A model generated the notes under the pieces. That model was not told where the DNA came from. It did no database searches and was given only the letters and a program-made list of their open reading frames with translations. A stretch of 34,690 bases of DNA from CAZWRK01 sp964635875 (lineage in GTDB: Bacteria; Pseudomonadota; Gammaproteobacteria; Burkholderiales; Aquaspirillaceae), in the NCBI GenBank assembly GCA_964635875.1, contig CAZWRK010000039.1, forward strand, positions 1 to 34,690, in the 5' to 3' direction. This document shows positions 1 to 7,483 of this stretch, piece after piece (the first letter of the stretch is position 1; each line of letters opens with the position of its first letter). Made by a program: the position numbers and the translations under genes.

Positions 1-32
1 CTTCTAGTTAAGTTTTAGTTTAGTTACTTATT

Positions 33-38
33 TATAAT
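33..38 (+). promoter_or_regulatory. Possible -10 element for the HNH gene
   Basis: TATAAT lies 28 bp upstream of the ATG at 66. No convincing -35 hexamer is seen in the few bases available to its left, so this is a weak call resting on one hexamer in AT-rich sequence. Confidence 0.25.
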
Positions 39-65
39 TTTCTTGGCCCTATATTCTAGAGCTCT

Positions 66-425
66 ATGGAATGCAAAAGGCCTGAATATCTACCAATCTA
101 TATTGCAATTCATACCATAGGTATTGCAGCGCTTGCTCTCGCTTTTTCTCAAGAAACCCGATTAAAGGCTCTAAAACGGGCAAACTATCAGTGTGAAGAT
201 TGCGATAAACCACTTCGTCCTGGAGATCGTAAGGTGCACCATATCGTGCCACAACACGTCAAAATCGATGACTCTCTGGAGAATGCGGCAGCACTTTGTC
301 TCGCCTGCGAACGCCAAAGACACTACGAACGCTATCTTATCTACAAAAGCCCTCATGATCTGAATGCGAGTCGCCCACCTCGTGAAAAAGGAAGTCCCAA
401 AGCAGGTAAAAACAGGTATAGATAA
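66..425 (+). CDS. HNH endonuclease-like protein
   Basis: A 119-aa protein with the HNH arrangement. A CxxC pair (CEDC, about residues 43-46) is followed by HHIVPQH (about 58-64, the metal-binding and catalytic histidines), an asparagine in LENAAALC, and a second CxxC pair (CLAC). HNH domains of this zinc-bound type cut DNA. In phages they act in packaging next to the terminase, or as free-standing homing nucleases. Residues 10-26 are hydrophobic and precede the usual family start (FSQETRLKALKRANY), so the true start may be internal; I keep ATG 66 because it gives the longest frame. It sits far from the terminase in this window. The substrate is unknown. Confidence 0.8.
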   Translation: MECKRPEYLPIYIAIHTIGIAALALAFSQETRLKALKRANYQCEDCDKPLRPGDRKVHHIVPQHVKIDDSLENAAALCLACERQRHYERYLIYKSPHDLNASRPPREKGSPKAGKNRYR

Positions 426-521
426 AAAAGCCTACATATGACAAATGGGAAAAAATCCATGGTCTATGGGTGCCCAAAGTCAAAAGGTAGGCTTACAACC
501 TCCCGTTGGTAGTTAGCGCTA
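424..521 (-). ncRNA. Candidate minus-strand small RNA, or distal terminator of the late operon
   Basis: On the minus strand the stem AAGCCTAC (487-494) pairs with GTAGGCTT (428-435), and six Ts follow (424-429 read in reverse). Nested inside are TGAC/GTCA, TGGG/CCCA and CCAT/ATGG pairs, giving one long imperfect hairpin of about 67 nt that ends in a T-run. An extended -10 promoter facing it lies at 528-536, which predicts an RNA of about 98 nt. It could equally be the terminator that stops late transcription after it runs antisense through the RusA and zinc-ribbon genes. I see no tRNA T-loop. No known RNA family was recognised. Confidence 0.4.
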
Positions 522-525
522 ACTA
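510..525. promoter_or_regulatory. 16-bp perfect palindrome, candidate operator
   Basis: TAGTTAGCGCTAACTA is a perfect inverted repeat. It lies over the predicted start of the leftward transcript and just upstream of the rightward TATAAT at 552. A dimeric repressor site that controls both overlapping promoters is the simplest reading. No T-run follows, so it is not a terminator. Confidence 0.45.
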
Positions 526-527
526 AT

Positions 528-555
528 AGTATACCACTTTTTTGAGGGGTGTATA
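528..555 (-). promoter_or_regulatory. Leftward extended -10 promoter
   Basis: Read on the minus strand: TATACA (550-555), a 16-bp spacer, then TATACT (528-533) preceded by TGG, which is the TGn extended -10 signature. It points toward the hairpin/T-run element at 424-494 and overlaps a rightward TATAAT. Confidence 0.4.
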
Positions 556-557
556 AT
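552..557 (+). promoter_or_regulatory. Possible -10 for the zinc-ribbon/RusA pair
   Basis: TATAAT lies 6 bp upstream of the GTG at 564, so a transcript would start at about the start codon and be leaderless. No good -35 is seen. The 16-bp palindrome at 510-525 lies just upstream. Confidence 0.35.
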
Positions 558-563
558 CTACTC

Positions 564-728
564 GTGAAAAAGGAAAGACTAATAGCACAACCAATCCCTT
601 TAAGACACTGTAAGAAGTGTGGAGAAGAAATACCACGAAATAACAGAAATAACTTTGAATACAGGAAAATACAATATTGTCTTTCCTGTAGAAAACAAGT
701 TAGAAGAAGTAGCGGATTCTACGATTAA
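564..728 (+). CDS. Zinc-ribbon miniprotein
   Basis: A 54-aa basic protein starting with GTG and running to TAA at 728. It has two CxxC knuckles, CKKC (about residues 16-19) and CLSC (about 40-43), spaced as in a small zinc ribbon, and a Lys/Arg-rich tail. Such phage miniproteins bind DNA, RNA or a protein partner; the sequence does not say which. It ends 3 bp before the RusA-like ATG at 732, so the two are probably co-transcribed. No Shine-Dalgarno is present. It is too short for a firm family assignment. Confidence 0.6.
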   Translation: MKKERLIAQPIPLRHCKKCGEEIPRNNRNNFEYRKIQYCLSCRKQVRRSSGFYD

Positions 729-731
729 ACT

Positions 732-1106
732 ATGAACACTCAAACTCTCACCATACCAGGCGCTCTAACGGATTTAAATACATACATGGGCGCAGAAAGA
801 ACCTCTCGCTTTATGGCTGCTAAGATAAAGAAAGATGAGGGCGAATTTGTTTGGTATTGTATAAAAGAGCAACGTATTAAACCGTGCCCACGTCCTGTAC
901 AACTCGTGTACAAGTTCTACTGTAAGAATAAAAGAAAGGACAAAAGTAACGTAGCTGCTTTTGCAATAAAAGTAATTGAAGATTCTTTAGTCACTGCTGG
1001 GATACTCCGAAACGACGGATGGGACGATATTATTGACTTTAGCCATGAATGGAAAATAGACTCAGAAAACCCACGTATTGAGGTGGATATATTTTGTCCT
1101 GAGTAA
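732..1106 (+). CDS. RusA-like Holliday-junction resolvase, variant active site
   Basis: A 124-aa protein, close to the usual RusA length (about 120 aa). The diagnostic segment KRKDKSNVAAFAIK (67-80) with downstream NDGWDD (94-99) matches the RusA family, which cuts four-way DNA junctions as a dimer and helps resolve replication or recombination branches before packaging. Asp70 and Asp95 match two catalytic carboxylates, but the position of the usual second Asp (D-x-D-N) is Ser72. The variation sits at a metal-binding residue, so activity cannot be assumed. It pairs functionally with the ERF protein at 32661. Its TAA abuts the stop of the convergent holin-like gene with no intervening base. 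Confidence 0.75.
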   Translation: MNTQTLTIPGALTDLNTYMGAERTSRFMAAKIKKDEGEFVWYCIKEQRIKPCPRPVQLVYKFYCKNKRKDKSNVAAFAIKVIEDSLVTAGILRNDGWDDIIDFSHEWKIDSENPRIEVDIFCPE

Positions 1107-1319
1107 TTAGAATTGGGTCAGACCTTTATCAACTCCTTCTTCGTGCAAAAGTTTATCTACAAATCTAAGAACTGCGACAATGGCTGTTGCTGCTACTAAT
1201 TGCCATTGAATAGCAAATGTACCATCTTCTGCGTTAATACCCAGCATAATAACGGGAATAACCGCAAGTACGACTCCTCGTGCCGCTTCTTTTAGTGCTT
1301 CTATAATTGAGTTTTTCAT
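1107..1319 (-). CDS. Holin-like small membrane protein
   Basis: A 70-aa protein with two hydrophobic stretches, about residues 14-28 (VVLAVIPVIMLGI) and 36-52, and charged ends, the topology of a class II holin. Holins permeabilise the inner membrane at a set time and let the endolysin reach the wall. It is the last gene of the leftward operon, downstream of the XhlA-like protein and amidase, which supports a lysis role. It is the only gene here with an obvious Shine-Dalgarno (GGAGGA, 5 bp before the ATG). That may mean strong or separately controlled translation. Holins share little sequence, so the call rests on topology and position. Confidence 0.55.
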   Translation of the reverse strand: MKNSIIEALKEAARGVVLAVIPVIMLGINAEDGTFAIQWQLVAATAIVAVLRFVDKLLHEEGVDKGLTQF

Positions 1320-1320
1320 A

Positions 1321-1330
1321 ATTCCTCCTT
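1321..1330 (-). promoter_or_regulatory. Shine-Dalgarno of the holin-like gene
   Basis: AAGGAGGAAT lies directly upstream of the ATG at 1319. It is worth listing because almost every other gene in the window lacks one. Confidence 0.75.
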
Positions 1331-1331
1331 C

Positions 1332-1670
1332 CTATTTAATAAATCCTAAAAACTTTGATACAAGTCCAATTACAAACATAACAGCAGACCCCATAAATCC
1401 AGCCATTATTGTGGCTACTCTATATGATGTTTTCATGTCTCGTAACGTTTCTGTGTTATTTCTCAGTTCAACAACAAGAGGGTCAGGAGGATATTGATCT
1501 AAAACAGATTCCAATCTCCTTATCCTGCTGTCGTGAGAAGCTATATTCACTGTAAAATCTTTAATATCTTTAGCTACTTGCTCCATAATAGCCTCCAGTC
1601 TTATTAGGGTATCGTGATCATTCCTTTGATTTAACAAAAGCTCGGTGTTGGTTTCGCTAGAATTATTCAT
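1332..1670 (-). CDS. XhlA-like lysis-associated coiled-coil membrane protein
   Basis: 112 aa from the ATG at 1670. This start was chosen because GGA precedes it and it overlaps the upstream stop by only 8 bp; an alternative ATG at 1691 adds seven residues. A predicted coiled coil (about 20-70, with IRLEAIMEQVAKDIKDF and SRIRRLESVL) is followed by one C-terminal transmembrane segment (about 86-108). This is the plan of haemolysin XhlA and related partners that sit beside holin and amidase genes and assist lysis. It lies between a zinc-ribbon gene and the holin-like gene. Confidence 0.5.
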   Translation of the reverse strand: MNNSSETNTELLLNQRNDHDTLIRLEAIMEQVAKDIKDFTVNIASHDSRIRRLESVLDQYPPDPLVVELRNNTETLRDMKTSYRVATIMAGFMGSAVMFVIGLVSKFLGFIK

Positions 1671-1872
1671 AATTCCAAATAAATTCCTCATCTGGATATT
1701 TAACTTTTATTTTTTTGTATAAATCTATTTTGACAAATAAGCAACAGTGGGAATTTTGGCATATATGAAACGGAACGGATCTGATAGTTCCCGAATCCGT
1801 TACATACATCTTGTAAAGGGTTGTATTTAATTGTCTGCAAATAGGACACCGAAATACATCGGTATGTTTCAT
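1663..1872 (-). CDS. Small zinc-finger protein in the lysis cluster
   Basis: A 69-aa protein with CPIC at residues 9-12 and a second cysteine cluster, CQNSHCC (about 38-44), separated by about 25 residues, consistent with a zinc ribbon. It starts 1 bp after the amidase stop region and overlaps the next gene by 8 bp, so it belongs to the same polycistronic unit. I do not recognise the family. A regulatory or structural role cannot be chosen from sequence. Confidence 0.5.
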   Translation of the reverse strand: MKHTDVFRCPICRQLNTTLYKMYVTDSGTIRSVPFHICQNSHCCLFVKIDLYKKIKVKYPDEEFIWNYE

Positions 1873-1873
1873 A

Positions 1874-2878
1874 CTATTTTTTAAAGAATAATTCCAAGAT
1901 AAGTTGTAACAGTGTTTTTTGCGCTGGCTGTGTGTTTTTTAGTGCTAGTATCTCCCCCTCCAGTTCCGCAACTCTGGTTAAAGCAACTCCCTTCTCCTCA
2001 CTAACTTTTTTTAGATCTTCTCTTGTCTGAATGAGCGTTGATTCATTTTGATCTAGTTGCTGTTCAAGTCCTTTTAACTGTACAGATAACATATTATAGT
2101 TATTTGTCAGCTCATTTTTAACTCTGATAATCTCATCTTCCTTATTTTTTACCTGCTGTATAGCTTGGGAGAGTTGCTTATTGGCTTCCGTTAACTGCCC
2201 CTGTACTGCGGTAACGTTTCCCTTTATGCCTGAGATAACTTTCTGAATGTCCTCAAAAGTAACATCTTTAGGATCTGAAGGTATGCCTAAATAAGAGCAG
2301 GTTTTGTCATGCTGAGTTGCTTTCTTGACGAGTAACTCATACAGGCTTGATTCAATATTCATGGTTTGATTAGAATTATTAATATTCCCTAGTAATGCGT
2401 TAGCTTCTCTAATGATTCTATCCGTATCTAGCTTTGATGGACAAGCTGTTGAGGAGCCTGGTACCTGCCTGTGGATCAGAATATGGTCTTTATCACACGG
2501 TATGGAATAGAATTTACAAATATCTGCTACAAGCTTTGCTGAGGTGCTGTATAGGGCGTCTGGTCTTGGTTCTAGGTGTTTTCCCTTGTCCTCATGCTCT
2601 ATACCTATACTTTGCTGGTTATAGCTATAATTACCGCAATGGTATGCGGTATACATTTCTTCAAGGTATGCATCAATTTTACCATCATAAGATATGCCAT
2701 AATGTGCGCTTGTTTCTTTCCCTTCCGGTGGACTGGAAGCAAATAAATTTCTTGTTGACTGCATAGATCCGACCATTGTATGCAAGACAATGTATTTTAT
2801 CGGCTTTCTTGTATAGTCAAATCTACCATCTGCTACGGTAAATTCCTGATAGGGTAATAATGTATATTTTCTGTTCAT
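1874..2878 (-). CDS. N-acetylmuramoyl-L-alanine amidase endolysin with coiled-coil tail
   Basis: 334 aa. Residues 25-160 form an Amidase_2/PGRP domain. His33 (VLHTM), His136 (ILIHRQV) and Cys146 (SSTACPS) are the zinc ligands, and IGIEHE (91-96) is the central strand. The enzyme cuts the bond between N-acetylmuramic acid and the stem peptide. Residues about 215-315 are a long heptad coiled coil with several Gln/Glu/Lys-rich repeats. The last 13 residues are hydrophobic (LLQLILELFF), so the enzyme may oligomerise or attach to membrane or virion. The C-terminus is not a known cell-wall-binding domain. It overlaps the upstream LamG gene by 4 bp (ATGA) and heads the lysis genes. Confidence 0.85.
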   Translation of the reverse strand: MNRKYTLLPYQEFTVADGRFDYTRKPIKYIVLHTMVGSMQSTRNLFASSPPEGKETSAHYGISYDGKIDAYLEEMYTAYHCGNYSYNQQSIGIEHEDKGKHLEPRPDALYSTSAKLVADICKFYSIPCDKDHILIHRQVPGSSTACPSKLDTDRIIREANALLGNINNSNQTMNIESSLYELLVKKATQHDKTCSYLGIPSDPKDVTFEDIQKVISGIKGNVTAVQGQLTEANKQLSQAIQQVKNKEDEIIRVKNELTNNYNMLSVQLKGLEQQLDQNESTLIQTREDLKKVSEEKGVALTRVAELEGEILALKNTQPAQKTLLQLILELFFKK

Positions 2879-3600
2879 AATAGGTTAAAAATAAACTGAC
2901 CACCGTCGGTTATATAGTTAGAAAATGGCGGTGAGGTAACAAATGTTGGACTCCCATTCGGGCCTACAGTATTACCATTACCAGAAGAATCTGTATATCC
3001 GTTTTCAAACTTCCAATAACCCTTGAGTCCTGTTTGTAGCGTCACATCGCGATATATGTTTTGCTTTATCTGATTTGCAGTTCTTGCAACATTCCAGACA
3101 CGCAGCTCGTCCATAACCCCATCATAAAGAGATCCGATACCACCTTGATTGAGAGCACCTATATAGAAGTTCTGGTTATTGTTATTTATTGATGTTAGCG
3201 TACCTGTTGCATCCGTACCAAGCAATTCGCCGCCTTGGTAAAAAGAGGCTGAGTGAGTAGAAATTGTTACAGAAATTGCAACGTGATACCATGTAGCGAG
3301 AGACGAAGCGGACAGGGTATATTCGTGAAATTCAAAATTTGATCCCGATGATGACCATCCTCCCTTTAGTTTATAAGTTCCTGCATCGTTATAGAGGGCC
3401 CAAAAATAGCCAAAGCTTCCACTAGAACCGTGTTTCGCCACAATAACCATATAATTACCATTAGAAGGGAGACTCTCCATCTTGATGAATGCTTCGACTG
3501 TATGATCTCCTGTCAAATCAAGACCGGTTTGAGTAGCGTCCGATATGAGCATGTAGTGACTACTCGACGCTTCCAGATCAATTGCATATATATTGGCCAT
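2875..3600 (-). CDS. LamG/concanavalin-A-like receptor-binding protein
   Basis: 241 aa making one LamG/Laminin_G_3 jelly-roll. HTVEAFIKME (about 33-42), TWYHVAISV (about 103-111), FYIGALN, DGVMDELRVWNVART (about 160-174) and LKGYWKFE are characteristic strands. These domains bind glycans and in phages are found on fibres and tail tips. It sits between a fibre-like gene and the amidase, so it is probably a virion glycan-binding component. It is one of three such proteins here; the others are at 11033 and 14724. No signal peptide is present. Confidence 0.7.
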   Translation of the reverse strand: MANIYAIDLEASSSHYMLISDATQTGLDLTGDHTVEAFIKMESLPSNGNYMVIVAKHGSSGSFGYFWALYNDAGTYKLKGGWSSSGSNFEFHEYTLSASSLATWYHVAISVTISTHSASFYQGGELLGTDATGTLTSINNNNQNFYIGALNQGGIGSLYDGVMDELRVWNVARTANQIKQNIYRDVTLQTGLKGYWKFENGYTDSSGNGNTVGPNGSPTFVTSPPFSNYITDGGQFIFNLL

Positions 3601-3602
3601 AA

Positions 3603-4268
3603 TTAGAGATTTTGACCGACAGTGTACCCATCAAAAGTAGCCGTGCCGGTTGAAATAAAACCAAATGTATCTTTTCTACTTGCGGTTGTTGTTAGAGTTG
3701 GAGCAACACTTCCAGCCCATGATATGGTTGAAAACCAAACTACCGTACCAAGTCCTGCAGTTCCCTGTTTTACTTCAATAATGAATGGTTGATTTGCGCT
3801 TACATTCGATAGTTCAATTTTTAAACTACCAGCAGAATTAGGCATATTGACGAGGTGTCTTGTGGCGTTTGATAGATTGACAGTAGTTGTGCCATTTAAA
3901 GTCCCACTATATACAGCAGATCCCATTATTGAGTTTGTCACAACAGGTAGGGTTATAGTTCCGCCTGTTATTAGTCCTGTACTCATTGTTCCGCCTGTTA
4001 TCTGACTTGTTCCAAGAACACTATTGTTTATAGTTGCTGAGTTTATTGTTTGTCCTACCGTTCCTCCTGAATTTATTATTAGAGGAAAATCCCCAGCAGC
4101 AAAGTCTTTAAGGACATTTGTTCCTGCTGTCGTGCCGACAGTAGTCTGTATTGCTTCAAGCGTATCGTTAACGAGAGTATGCAAAGAAGCATGATCTACA
4201 CCGACTGTATTATCTGTGGCTTGAGGATCGGTAAAAGTTTGTAATGATGATGGGTAATTACTTGCCAT
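3603..4268 (-). CDS. Tail fibre/spike-like protein
   Basis: 221 aa. The N-terminus (about 5-45) contains DHASLHTLVNDTLEAI, a phage fibre head pattern, followed by a short Thr/Ile/Gly repeat region (about 65-125) likely to form a beta-prism or helix. The C-terminal 85 residues (LVNMPNSAGSL... VVWFSTISWAGSVAPTLTTTASRKDTFGFISTGT) match the jelly-roll tip found at the end of many phage fibres. It is trimeric by analogy. It lies 3 bp from the next gene upstream and directly before the LamG gene, suggesting one receptor-binding module. Confidence 0.65.
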   Translation of the reverse strand: MASNYPSSLQTFTDPQATDNTVGVDHASLHTLVNDTLEAIQTTVGTTAGTNVLKDFAAGDFPLIINSGGTVGQTINSATINNSVLGTSQITGGTMSTGLITGGTITLPVVTNSIMGSAVYSGTLNGTTTVNLSNATRHLVNMPNSAGSLKIELSNVSANQPFIIEVKQGTAGLGTVVWFSTISWAGSVAPTLTTTASRKDTFGFISTGTATFDGYTVGQNL

Positions 4269-4271
4269 AGT

Positions 4272-6491
4272 TTATTGTTGATCTTGATAAATAACAGATG
4301 GAACTGCAACATCTCCAGACGAGAATAATTGAGTCATCTCTATAAATGTTTTTAGTTTCTGCTTTGCTACTTCCGGAGCATCATTAAACTCTGGAATGAA
4401 TGGCTCTAGTGACTGCATTTCGGCAGGAGACATACTGGCACCAAGAAGAGCGTTTTTAAGTACTGTTCTTACGGCTCCAACTTTTGATCTATACTCTACT
4501 TGCTCGTTAGTAATATTCCCCGTTTTTGAACCTATTTGTGCAATAATATCTCTACCGATTCCTGTTGTTACCTTGCCTGACTTTAAGCCTTTATCAAGAA
4601 CATCTAGTGCTTGTGCCGCACCTTCGGAAGCTGACTGGTAGGCCCTCTGTTTTTCAGTTAAAGGCTTCTTTTTTTCTTCCTCACCAATTCCAAGTATTTC
4701 AGATAATGCTTTAATCTCTGTAAGGTTTTTACCTCCCGTTGTTGCAAGATCCTGTACAGCAAGAATTTTCATAATCTGCTGTAAATCTTCTGGCCCTTGA
4801 GTTTGCGGTGCTTGAGGTGGGTTTTGCTGTACATACCCTGCAAGTTCTGAACCTTTTATTTTTGTTCCATCAAGTAAGGTTATCTCTTCGTTAGGATCTA
4901 TTTCATCCATATACCTACCCTGCTGTGCGCCTTCCTCTTGAGTGGCCGGTGGTTGCGTATTTAGAGGTGATTGAGGTTGTTCAACTTGAGGTGCTTGTGT
5001 TGGTTGTGGTTGTGGCGTTGGTGACTGAAGGGGTTGTGATCGTGACATATTCTGACCTAAAATATTTAAGAGTGACTGGACTGGTCTTGACTGGATAGTT
5101 TCTCCTAAACCAGCACCGCCAGCACCAAGAACACCAGAAACTTTAGCAGAAGCATTTATACCTGCTGGGGAACTAAGCGCCTCACGAGCTAAAGGTAATG
5201 CTGTTGCTCCTATTCCAGCAAGTACAGGGTTGGCTGTTACCATGCCAGGTACAGCACCTAACATACTTGCAATAACATTCCCAGGAGCCCTATTTTTAGA
5301 CATTCTTTTTTGCGCTATTTCTGATACCGAATAGAGATCGTTTAGTTTGTTACCAAGCTCCTTAAGAGACTCACCACCTGCTCCTTTAAGACCTGATTTA
5401 TCAGCAGCAGCTCGTATGACGTCTTGTAAAACGGTTCTAATTTCGTTATTTTTAGACCTCACCGCTGCATCACTTCCAAAGTCTTTAACCAGAGAATCTA
5501 CCTCACGACGTAAACCAGTAAGATACTTTCCGCTTACATCAGCGCCCTGCTCAATAGGATTTTTCTCGAAGAAATTCTCCATAAATTTCTCAACGTCTCC
5601 TCCAATTCGACGAGATTCTTCCGGAACAGCTCCTTTTAATCGGTTTACTTTGTTTGAAAATTGGTCGAGTATATCTTCTTTACTAATCTTTAAGTTAGGG
5701 TTATCAACAATGTCATCAAATGGATTTTGGAACTTCTGTATAGCATCATCAATTCCAGCACTATCTTTTCCGAATACTCCATATTCACGCAGAAGATCGT
5801 TTAGCTTCTTTCCTGTCTTGCCTTCAATTTTATTAACATCAAGTGAAGTAAGTCCTAACACATCCTGTCCTGCCCGTTCTGCTCTTTTCTTCATAAGACC
5901 ACCAAAACCTTTAGAAACTGCCCCTAATCCCTCTGCAGCTTTATTAAACGCAGTAGGTATAGCCGCACTCATAAGAGCCGTTTGTGCTAGTTTATTTGGG
6001 TCGCTTGTTGACCCTATTTCTTGACCTACGCCAATACCTGCATTTACTCCAGCGCTTGAAAGCATTTTAGCTAGAGCCCCTTTTACGCCCGTTGCTCCAA
6101 GAGAAGCTCCACTAAAAGGATTGAGCGAAAGAGCTCCAGCAGCACCTGATGTAATACCTTTTGCATATTTAGTTGGATCAAAAGCACCACCTTCTCCTAT
6201 TCCTGTTGCTCCTTTATTAAATCCGAACATTTTCATAGCTTCCTCTTGTTCTTTTGATCTGGTGGTGTAGTCCTGAAGCGCTTCCTGCCTCATGGTAGGG
6301 GTTTGAGGCATCTTATATTTGAGATAGTCCTCAAATAGTTTCGTGACGTTATATGGTGTTTTTACTGCTGCCTTAAACTCTTTAGGAAATAAATCAAGTC
6401 CAAAGTTAGCAGCAGCCTTAGCCCCGCTAACTGCAGTATTTTTAGCCCCTTGTACTTTTCCGATAAGTTTTTTTAAAAAATCTAAGTTCAT
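4272..6491 (-). CDS. Large internal virion/ejection-like protein
   Basis: 739 aa, not recognised by a firm signature. Residues about 95-170 and 405-475 are Gly/Ala-rich and moderately hydrophobic. The middle (about 215-400) is charged and helical. About 480-530 is a Pro/Gln linker (QSPTPQPQPTQAPQ), and the C-terminus (about 600-739) is helical. Large helical proteins with glycine-zipper segments at this position, after adaptor and nozzle, are typically podovirus ejection proteins that leave the capsid to span the cell envelope. That role is inferred from composition and position. Its start overlaps the stop of the upstream gene by 4 bp. Confidence 0.5.
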   Translation of the reverse strand: MNLDFLKKLIGKVQGAKNTAVSGAKAAANFGLDLFPKEFKAAVKTPYNVTKLFEDYLKYKMPQTPTMRQEALQDYTTRSKEQEEAMKMFGFNKGATGIGEGGAFDPTKYAKGITSGAAGALSLNPFSGASLGATGVKGALAKMLSSAGVNAGIGVGQEIGSTSDPNKLAQTALMSAAIPTAFNKAAEGLGAVSKGFGGLMKKRAERAGQDVLGLTSLDVNKIEGKTGKKLNDLLREYGVFGKDSAGIDDAIQKFQNPFDDIVDNPNLKISKEDILDQFSNKVNRLKGAVPEESRRIGGDVEKFMENFFEKNPIEQGADVSGKYLTGLRREVDSLVKDFGSDAAVRSKNNEIRTVLQDVIRAAADKSGLKGAGGESLKELGNKLNDLYSVSEIAQKRMSKNRAPGNVIASMLGAVPGMVTANPVLAGIGATALPLAREALSSPAGINASAKVSGVLGAGGAGLGETIQSRPVQSLLNILGQNMSRSQPLQSPTPQPQPTQAPQVEQPQSPLNTQPPATQEEGAQQGRYMDEIDPNEEITLLDGTKIKGSELAGYVQQNPPQAPQTQGPEDLQQIMKILAVQDLATTGGKNLTEIKALSEILGIGEEEKKKPLTEKQRAYQSASEGAAQALDVLDKGLKSGKVTTGIGRDIIAQIGSKTGNITNEQVEYRSKVGAVRTVLKNALLGASMSPAEMQSLEPFIPEFNDAPEVAKQKLKTFIEMTQLFSSGDVAVPSVIYQDQQ

Positions 6492-7378
6492 TTTTGTCTA
6501 GATTGATAAATAGGCAATCCCTTGCTATCGTATCCAACTATTGCAGTAGAGCTTTGAGAGCTTGTTTTTCCTGTAACTCCTCCAAGTATTTGCTCTAAGT
6601 AAGGCCCAAGAAACGAGCTAGAATAAGAAGGAGAAGATTCATAGGATTTTGCTAGTGATCTCTGAGCAGCAGGTAGTGTTATTTCGTTATATTGTCTTTC
6701 TGCTAACTGTCTCTGTATATCCGCTTCTTTTTGCCTTTGGGCTAACTCTGCCTGTTGCAGTTGATTTTGAAGTTGATTAGCCTGAAGCTGCATACCTTGA
6801 GTTACACCACTTTGAGCTGCTCCGGCCTGTAGTTGAGCTATAGCATTCTTTATAGCACGAACATCTGATGACTCCTGAAAAGCCAGATCAGACTTTTGTT
6901 TGTCTAAGTTCTGCAAGGCATTAGTAAGATCTAAGTTTGTATTAGATTCTAGAGTAGCGTATTTTTGTCTCAGAGGTGACGTAGTATTTTGTATCTCTTG
7001 TTGAGCGAGAGTTGAATCTCCAAGTATTCCCCGTTTACCAAGTTCATTATTGGTTATAGTGGTTTGGCGGTTTACATCTTCCGTACCTTGACCTTTTATT
7101 GAACTAAGTAAGTTTTGATATCTTTCCTGTAAAGGCTTTCGTGAAGCCTCAAGTTGTTCTCCAGCCGCTTTATATTTACTCTGAATCTCTGGAATTGACT
7201 GGTTATATGACTCTATAGCAGGTTGTATTGCTTGTTTGTTTCTCTCAATAGCCTGAGAAATAACATCACCACCCCCACCAGCTCCTCCACCTGCTGCCTT
7301 TCTCCATTCGTTGTGGTCATAGAAGGTTTGACCATTGTAGACCCCCATGTTTTTTGCTGTGTCGAAGTAGTTGTCCAT
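6488..7378 (-). CDS. Gln-rich coiled-coil protein, probable internal virion protein
   Basis: 296 aa. A glycine-rich stretch (AGGGAGGGGD, about 29-38) is followed by an almost continuous predicted helix/coiled coil (about 40-240) very rich in Gln, Ala and Leu, and a Ser/Gly-rich C-terminus. It has no enzymatic motif. It overlaps the next gene by 4 bp, and the pair is preceded by its own promoter at 7455, indicating a separately controlled module. By position it is likely a DNA-ejection or tail-interior protein; this is inference. Confidence 0.5.
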   Translation of the reverse strand: MDNYFDTAKNMGVYNGQTFYDHNEWRKAAGGGAGGGGDVISQAIERNKQAIQPAIESYNQSIPEIQSKYKAAGEQLEASRKPLQERYQNLLSSIKGQGTEDVNRQTTITNNELGKRGILGDSTLAQQEIQNTTSPLRQKYATLESNTNLDLTNALQNLDKQKSDLAFQESSDVRAIKNAIAQLQAGAAQSGVTQGMQLQANQLQNQLQQAELAQRQKEADIQRQLAERQYNEITLPAAQRSLAKSYESSPSYSSSFLGPYLEQILGGVTGKTSSQSSTAIVGYDSKGLPIYQSRQK

Positions 7379-7429
7379 AAGGTAACACCGATTATTATAT
7401 GAATAATAGTATTGCCTTCTAACAACATG

Positions 7430-7447
7430 CTGGCTCTATACGTCCAG
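7430..7447 (-). promoter_or_regulatory. Promoter-proximal RNA hairpin, copy C
   Basis: On the minus strand: CTGG-ACGTATAGAG-CCAG, beginning 7 nt after the -10 hexamer, i.e. at the expected transcription start. It has the same architecture and nearly the same loop as the hairpins at 17290 and 23586, but a different, still complementary stem. A 9-mer TTAGAAGGC (7414-7422) follows and is shared with copy B. No T-run terminator is seen before the ATG at 7378 in this copy; an AT-only inverted repeat lies at 7391-7407. Confidence 0.6.
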
Positions 7448-7454
7448 TTATATA

Positions 7455-7483
7455 ATTATATGCTTTTACTTCGTTTTATTCAA
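7455..7483 (-). promoter_or_regulatory. Late promoter C
   Basis: TTGAAT (7478-7483), a 17-bp spacer and TATAAT (7455-7460) on the minus strand. It overlaps the last codons of the upstream 85-aa gene and faces the 296-aa and 739-aa genes. Confidence 0.6.

Noticed and set aside
2434..2766. Plus-strand ORF opposite the amidase
   Set aside because: Shadow of a confident endolysin; no motif and no operon context.
5347..6024. Long plus-strand ORF opposite the 739-aa gene
   Set aside because: Shadow ORF: Ser/Pro/Arg-rich translation, no domain, fully inside a better minus-strand gene.
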